From assembly GCA_902496345.1 (NCBI GenBank), contig CABVAP010000031.1:1-20568 (forward strand): a stretch of DNA of 20,568 bases, in the 5' to 3' direction. The stretch comes from an uncultured Eubacteriales bacterium. GTDB lineage: Bacteria; Bacillota; Clostridia; Lachnospirales; CAG-274. Below, in pieces: positions 15,851 through 20,568 of the stretch. Both the position numbers and the translations under genes were made by a program. The number at the start of each line of letters is the position of its first letter. Within the stretch, counting starts at the first letter, position 1. Under the pieces are notes generated by a model. It was given only the letters and a program-made list of their open reading frames with translations. It made no database searches and was not told where the DNA came from.

Positions 15851-18133
15851 ATGAATAGTTTTTTATACAAATTAACTAATTTGTCAATTAAAACTAAAAT
15901 TATGATGTTGTCAGCACTGTTATTTGTTTTTTCTATCATAATTGCTGTGAATGGTCTTGTCTCTTTTTTTGATGTTACTGGTAGATATGACGTTGTTTTG
16001 AACTGTGTTGCAGAACAATACAACATTGCTACAGAAATCGTTGGTGGAGTTGATGCGACAAACTCTGATTTGCTTAAACTTATCGTTATGGCTAACTCTG
16101 GTGATGCCGATGCAAATTCACTTAAAGAACAATATGCCGCTGTTAATGCTGGTTATGAAAAAGTAGTTAGCCACATCAAACAATATGATACAAACGTGAA
16201 CTCTGATAGCTCTTTATCAGATGATGAAAGGGCAACTTTAATTAAAAATTCTGATGAATTTGAAAATATGTTGAATAATGTAAAGCCACTCTTTGCTGAA
16301 GTTTATAACGCTGCTGTGGCTGGTGACGGAAAAAAACTTGAACAGGTTTTTAATGAACTTGCATCTAACGGTGAACAATTTAAATCACTTGCTATAAAAA
16401 TTAAAGATGATTCAAAGGTAAGAAAAGAAGATAGAGAAGAAACTATTCGTGACATTGAAAAAGTTTCAACAACAGTTACTGTAATTTTAATATTAATAGT
16501 TTTGGTTTTGTCTGTTAGTTTATCTGTTTTGATTTCTGGTAGAATAGCAAAATCTTTGATAAAGCTTGCTAAAGCCTCTAAACAGGCCTCTGATGGTGAT
16601 TTCTCTAGTGACCTTAGAACAAATTTAACAAACGAAGTTGGTCTTGTTTCTAATAATTTTGCAAATCTTATTGATACATTTAATTGTGTTGTTGACGATA
16701 TGAAAAACTCTTTTGATGAAATAAAAGAGGGGAACACTGATGCAAAAATTGATGTTTCTAAATATAATGGCGAATATCGAGGAATTGCTGAAAGCATAAA
16801 TAATATGCTTGATGACACGATGAATGAGCTTAGAATTATTACTAAACAAATTAACGCATATTCTGAAGGTGATTTCTCTGAAGATTGCCCTAGATTTAAA
16901 GGCAAAAAAGCTATCGTTCATAAATCTATGGACTCTATGAAAAAACATATCGGTGGAATTAGTGACGCTGTAAACTTAGTTATTGAAAGTGTGAACAGTG
17001 GTGACTTTAGCGTTTCATTGTCAAGAGAGGGTTTTGCTGGTACTTGGGGCGACATCGTTGATGAACTTAACAAACTTGTTACAAGTGTTTCTGAACCTAT
17101 CAGAGTTACAAAAGAGTCTTTAGAAAAAATTTCTAAAGGTAATTTTGATTTTACTGTTGACGTAAACAAACATAAAGGCGAATTTGCTGAAATGGCGGTT
17201 GACATCAATACAACTATAAAAATTCTTTCTCAATACATAAGAGAAATTTCAACTACTTTGAATATTATGGCTAATCAAAACCTTGATGTTTCTATTGAGG
17301 GTGAATATGTTGGCGATTTTAAAACTATAAAAGAATCACTTGAGCTTATTATAAATAACTTTAATAAATTGATTAAAGAAATTGTTGTTTCTTCTGAACA
17401 GGTTGCTATTGGTTCACAAAGTATTGCTGACTCCTCAACTGCTCTTGCTCAGGGAGCATCTCAACAAGCTAGTGCCGTTGATGAACTTACCTCAACAATT
17501 GCTATTGTTTCTAAAAATGCGGAAAAGAATGCTGAAAATATTGATAAGTCAAATAATCTTGCTATTGAGGCAAAAGAAAGTGCAACTAATATACGAACTG
17601 ATATGGACAACTTATTAGAGGCTATGGACGCTATTAATCAATCATCTAACAATGTTTCTGCTATTATTAGTGCTATTGATGAAATTGCTTCTCAGACAAA
17701 CATACTTGCACTTAATGCTTCTGTTGAGGCTGCAAGAGCTGGCGAACACGGAAAAGGTTTCTCTGTTATCGCTGAAGAAGTTCGTAGCCTTGCGTCAAGA
17801 AGTCAACAGTCTGCAAAAGAATCATCTAAACTTATTTCTATTGCACTTGAAAAAGTTTCTCACGGTAGCGAAATCGTAAACAGAACTGCTGAAACAGTTA
17901 GGGTTATCGCTGACCAAGTTGATGAAATTTCTGTTATATCTGCTGAAGTTGACAAAAACTCTAGAGAACAATCTAATGCAATTTCTGAAATTAATGTCGG
18001 CATACAACAAATCGCTGAAGTTGTTTCAACTAATACGGCTACATCTGAAGAAAGTGCTGCTGCATCTGAAGAACTTGCAAGTCAATCTGCTTTATTTAGA
18101 CAAAGTGTTTCTTTATTTAACATAAAAGAATAA
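15851..18133 (+). CDS. Methyl-accepting chemotaxis protein with poly-HAMP array (second of tandem pair)
   Basis: This 760-residue chemoreceptor is a paralogue of the preceding gene. I chose the ATG at 15851 because AAAGGAAG lies about 12 bases upstream and the promoter is at 15770-15798. An upstream TTG at 15767 would overlap the -35. TM1 is about 18-40, the helical sensor about 41-208, TM2 about 210-232 and HAMP about 233-287. Five more HAMP-like units have turns such as EGNTDAKID, EGDFSEDCP, SGDFSVSLS, KGNFDFTVD and NQNLDVSIE. The signalling domain has the tip IASQTNILALNASVEAARAG and EHGKGFSVIAEEVRSLAS. The signalling half is almost colinear with the neighbour, whereas the sensor region shares little, so the pair probably senses different ligands through the same output. 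No CheR-binding tail is present. Confidence 0.93.
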   Translation: MNSFLYKLTNLSIKTKIMMLSALLFVFSIIIAVNGLVSFFDVTGRYDVVLNCVAEQYNIATEIVGGVDATNSDLLKLIVMANSGDADANSLKEQYAAVNAGYEKVVSHIKQYDTNVNSDSSLSDDERATLIKNSDEFENMLNNVKPLFAEVYNAAVAGDGKKLEQVFNELASNGEQFKSLAIKIKDDSKVRKEDREETIRDIEKVSTTVTVILILIVLVLSVSLSVLISGRIAKSLIKLAKASKQASDGDFSSDLRTNLTNEVGLVSNNFANLIDTFNCVVDDMKNSFDEIKEGNTDAKIDVSKYNGEYRGIAESINNMLDDTMNELRIITKQINAYSEGDFSEDCPRFKGKKAIVHKSMDSMKKHIGGISDAVNLVIESVNSGDFSVSLSREGFAGTWGDIVDELNKLVTSVSEPIRVTKESLEKISKGNFDFTVDVNKHKGEFAEMAVDINTTIKILSQYIREISTTLNIMANQNLDVSIEGEYVGDFKTIKESLELIINNFNKLIKEIVVSSEQVAIGSQSIADSSTALAQGASQQASAVDELTSTIAIVSKNAEKNAENIDKSNNLAIEAKESATNIRTDMDNLLEAMDAINQSSNNVSAIISAIDEIASQTNILALNASVEAARAGEHGKGFSVIAEEVRSLASRSQQSAKESSKLISIALEKVSHGSEIVNRTAETVRVIADQVDEISVISAEVDKNSREQSNAISEINVGIQQIAEVVSTNTATSEESAAASEELASQSALFRQSVSLFNIKE

Positions 18134-18146
18134 TCTGGATTTTAGT

Positions 18147-18188
18147 AAAAACCGTTGTTTTGTGAAAACAAAATGACGGTTTTTTTGT
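18147..18188 (+). terminator. Terminator after the second chemoreceptor gene
   Basis: AAAACCGT pairs with ACGGTTTT around an inner TTGTTTT/AAAACAA stem, followed by TTTTTTG. It lies about 14 bp after the stop. Confidence 0.85.
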
Positions 18189-18227
18189 ATATAGTTGTTA
18201 TTTTATTAATTTTTTAAAAGTACACAG

Positions 18228-18248
18228 TTGGCTAAAGCTAATAAAATT
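18228..18248. promoter_or_regulatory. Operator-like palindrome, upstream copy
   Basis: TTGGCTAAAGCTAA (18228-18241) is a near-perfect palindrome. It shares AAAGCTAATAAA-TT with a second site at 18520-18544 that overlaps the start of transcription of the FMN/dockerin gene. The resemblance to DtxR/IdeR-type boxes (TTAG...CTAA arms) is loose. Confidence 0.3.
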
Positions 18249-18320
18249 AACAATAGTTTACTTGAATAATTGTTATAATTTGGTATTAATTTTATATTAT
18301 TATTAGATTTACCTATTTTA

Positions 18321-18479
18321 AGGCAACACCTCACAATTATGATTTCACAGCTTTGAATGATATTTCTCATTACTACGTTAAAACCTCTTATCATAGGCTC
18401 CGACTATGATTGCGAGCTTTTTCCTTGTACTGAAAAATATCATTTCAAATCTGTTTTATCGAATTATGCGGTATTGCCT
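18321..18479 (+). mobile_element. 159-bp MITE, copy 1
   Basis: This non-coding element has imperfect terminal inverted repeats: AGGCAACACCTCACAATTA on the left and AATTATGCGGTATTGCCT on the right. It is flanked by TA (or TTAA) on both sides. Internally, ATCATAG-GCTCCGA-CTATGAT makes a central hairpin, and ATGATATTT pairs with AAATATCAT, so most of the element can fold on itself. It is about 90% identical (16 differences by hand alignment) to copy 2 at 20134-20292, in the same orientation. It ends 9 bp before the -35 of the next gene. Confidence 0.85.
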
Positions 18480-18488
18480 TAAAAATGC

Positions 18489-18518
18489 TTGACAAAATTT
18501 AACGTTGGATAGTATACT
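18489..18518 (+). promoter_or_regulatory. Promoter of the FMN-binding/dockerin gene
   Basis: -35 TTGACA (perfect, 18489-18494) and -10 TATACT (18513-18518) have an 18-bp spacer, immediately downstream of MITE copy 1. The predicted transcription start lies within the TTAG...CTAA site at 18520-18537. Confidence 0.75.
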
Positions 18519-18519
18519 C

Positions 18520-18544
18520 TTAGTTAGTCAAAGCTAATAAAGTT
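18520..18544. promoter_or_regulatory. Operator-like TTAG...CTAA site at the transcription start
   Basis: TTAGTTAGTCAAAGCTAA (18520-18537) has matching TTAG/CTAA arms. It abuts the -10 box, the classical place for a repressor. The pattern is similar to metal-responsive DtxR/IdeR boxes, which would suit a gene with NEAT-like modules. This is inference from pattern only. Confidence 0.35.
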
Positions 18545-18588
18545 TGTTTTGGGTTCTTTAATATATTTTTACAGAAAGGATTAATAAA

Positions 18589-20222
18589 ATGAAAAAAAGT
18601 TAAAACAATATGCGTCATTTTTACTTGCTACAAGTATTGTGGTTTCTAACCTTTCAATTTTTGCTTATGCAAATGAATATCAAGATGATGAAAATGTTAT
18701 TCTTGCCGACAGTGAAAGCGAAGAAAAAACTTATACTGCAACTTCTCATATTGACCAATTTGGTGAATATGACGTTAAAGTTACTGTAAAAGTTAAAGAT
18801 GATGTTATTACTGATATTGAAGTTACAGGTGAAAATTTTAGTGGAACTTATGCCGACTATAACCAAACTAAGTTACAAACAGCTTATGAGGGACTTAAAA
18901 ACAGTTATATCGGAAAAAGCTCTACAGATGCTCAGGGAATCTATGATGTAGACGCTGTTTCAAGTGCTACATACTCTAGTAATGCTATCAGAGATGCTAT
19001 ATTAACAGCTCTTGAACTTGCTATCGATGATGAAGAAATAACTCTTCCAACTCAAAAACTTGAAGAGGGTACTTACAGTGTTGATATAGCTTACTATACA
19101 GATGTAGTTAAACATAGCCTTATAGAAAATGAAACAGGTAAGACAATAATTACCGTTGATAGTGACGGAAATATGACTCTTGACACAGATATTATAAATG
19201 GAACTAGCAAAGAACCTCTTTATGTAACAGATTTTGTTGGTTATTACGGTAATAACGATTTGGAACAGGAATTGAAAAAAGACGCAGTTGTTACAACTGA
19301 AACTGTTGATTTTGATTCTGTTGGAGAAAAATCAGTTGTTACAAACGTTAAATTCCCTCTTGAGGGCGATTTTGCAAAAATTTATAATACTAGAACTAAA
19401 ATTTATGTCCCTTCTATGAAAAATCTTAATGGCAATATATCCGGAATTGAATTTGAAAATGGGGTATTTGCTGCTGATAGTTTTGTAAATGTTTATTGGG
19501 ATAGTATTCAAAAAGTTCAACAAACAGGATTTGGCTCTGGAAATGTGGAGCTTAAAGCAGGTAAATATACTGTTCCGGTAAGTATGAAAAATGCGTCAAA
19601 TATAAATAATGCTTCAATGGCAGCAAGTGCAATAAAGGGAGGAAGCTTGGAAATATTAGAAGACGGAAGTGGAAAACTTACAGTAGATTTACAGGCTGTT
19701 ACAGTTGGGAATATATCAGATTGGGCGAGTGATTGGAAGGTTTACACAGGAGATAGTGCAAAGGGTGATACAATTACACCAGAAACAGTAACAGACGAAG
19801 ATGGACACGTAACGCAGATTACATTTGCAATACCAGATAAAAGCAAAGACGGTGTGTATGTAAATATGTACATAACAGCAACGGGATATAATCCAGATGC
19901 GTATTTTGCAATAGATTATGCAAATGCTGAGGCTGTAAAAGAGGTTATCACAGTTTTAGGTGATGTTGATTGTGACGGTAGTGTTACTATAAATGACGCA
20001 AGCCTTCTCCTTGACTATGTGCTTAATTCTACAGGTGTTGAAATTACAGAAGCTGGACTTAAAAATGCTTTAGTTTTAGGTAATGATATTGCTACAGCGA
20101 CAGATGTTTCTGCAATTCTTCAAAAAGCACTTAAGGCAATACCGCACAATTATGATTTCGCAGCTTTTGATGATATTTCCCATTGCTGCGTCAAAACCTC
20201 TTATCATAGGCTCCGACTATGA
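18589..20222 (+). CDS. Secreted FMN-binding/NEAT-like/dockerin protein, frameshifted at start and ended by a MITE
   Basis: AGAAAGGA lies 8 bases before ATG 18589, but that frame stops after four codons (ATG AAA AAA AGT TAA). One more A in the 7-A run (18592-18598) would give MKKKLKQYASFLLATSIVVS, a normal signal peptide, joined to the long frame. As written, that frame is open from GTG 18639 without a ribosome site. Domains, numbered from the GTG: FMN-binding 36-128 with DAVSSATYSS, close to the Ser-x-Ala-Thr flavin-attachment motif. Two beta-rich modules at about 141-290 and 304-427 resemble NEAT (heme/iron) domains. A dockerin-like segment lies at 438-498 (GDVDCDGSVTINDASLLLDY, with a degenerate second half). 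The last 29 residues come from MITE copy 2. The role is probably surface redox or iron/heme binding. It is either a damaged gene, a phase-variable one, or a sequencing error at the A-run. Confidence 0.8.
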
Positions 20223-20292
20223 TTGCGAATTTTTTCCTTGCACTGAAAAATATCATCTCAAACCTGCTTTATCTAATTATGCGGTATTGCCT
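20134..20292 (+). mobile_element. 159-bp MITE, copy 2, inserted in the dockerin gene
   Basis: Terminal inverted repeats AGGCAATACCGCA/TGCGGTATTGCCT are perfect over 13 bp and nearly so over 19. The element is flanked by TA/TTAA. It has the same internal hairpin as copy 1 and the same orientation. It supplies the last 29 codons and the stop (TGA, 20220-20222) of the preceding gene. Deleting the element with one TA joins CTT to AATTCGGATTACAAG and restores an in-frame ending of NSDYKFPIEK plus stop at about 20320. No transposase is present, so movement would need one in trans, probably of a TA- or TTAA-targeting type. Confidence 0.88.
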
Positions 20293-20375
20293 TAATTCGG
20301 ATTACAAGTTTCCGATAGAAAAATAAAAATCTTATTCTTAATAAGGGTAGAATGAGAAAATAGGAAGAAAACAGT

Positions 20376-20406
20376 AAAATGGGGTGATACATCACCCCTA
20401 TTTTAT
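20376..20406 (+). terminator. Terminator after the FMN/dockerin gene
   Basis: GGGGTGA (20381-20387) pairs with TCACCCC (20392-20398) with a 4-base loop, flanked by AAAAT and TATTTT. It lies downstream of both the MITE-derived stop and the ancestral stop. Confidence 0.85.
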
Positions 20407-20431
20407 TGGAAAAATTTAAATTTATTTATAA

Positions 20432-20568
20432 GTTGGGGTTTGGAGGGGTAAATTTTTTTGAGTAAAAAGATTTCAAAAATTAGTTTTGTAGTAGGGTTGT
20501 TTTTTTAGTTTATATTCGATTTTATCGGAAATCTATTTATTTGCCTACGGCGTGGTACTTTTTGACTG
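20432..20568 (-). repeat. Intergenic repeat, copy C (inverted relative to A and B), cut by the window end
   Basis: The reverse complement matches copies A/B along their length: the CCACGCCGTAGGCAAATAAA core, TTTCCGATAAAATCGAAT, AAATCTTTTTACTCAAAAAA and TTTACCCCTCCAAACCCC. The window stops inside GGTACTTTTTGACTG, which is half of the terminal hairpin seen complete in copy A. Confidence 0.85.

Overview
The window is AT-rich with short, tightly packed genes. It uses strong AGGAGG-type ribosome sites and sigma-A promoters that almost all have a 17-bp spacer. Secreted 'stalk' (copper amine oxidase N-like) proteins, an FMN-binding/NEAT-like/dockerin protein, an archaeal/eukaryote-type ProRS and poly-HAMP chemoreceptors together suggest an anaerobic Clostridia member (Bacillota), probably gut-associated. 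The species cannot be named from this sequence. Copies of one intergenic repeat lie at both ends in opposite orientation, so the window may be a whole contig that broke at dispersed repeats.

Left part (1-5715, minus strand): two tandem copies of the repeat, then four secreted stalk-domain genes. The first carries an RsiV/PdaC-like C-terminal region. The other three end in helical regions that share a short recurring motif. Two of them form a small operon (4002 to 1802), and the fourth lies 41 bp behind proS. A possible 182-bp miniature element with 12-bp flanking repeats sits at 1587-1792.

Centre (5757-13055): proS (minus) and a shikimate-kinase-like gene (plus) diverge from a 675-bp gene-free interval that holds about nine DnaA-box-like 9-mers and a very AT-rich stretch. 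This looks like a replication origin or a DnaA-binding cluster. ftsH (minus) and lon (plus) follow. They are the two membrane/cytosol AAA+ quality-control proteases, divergently transcribed from a shared 205-bp control region that contains a 51-bp inverted repeat.

Right part (13409-20568, plus strand): two tandem paralogous methyl-accepting chemotaxis proteins, each with its own promoter and terminator and each with about six HAMP-like units. Next is a secreted FMN-binding/NEAT-like/dockerin gene bracketed by two 159-bp miniature inverted-repeat elements (MITEs). The downstream MITE has inserted into the 3' end of the gene and supplies its last 29 codons and stop. Removing it restores an ordinary dockerin-like ending. 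The same gene has a one-base deficit in an A-run just after its ATG, so its start and signal peptide are out of frame.

Most striking are the DnaA-box cluster away from any dnaA gene, and the doubly altered dockerin gene (frameshifted start, MITE-derived end).
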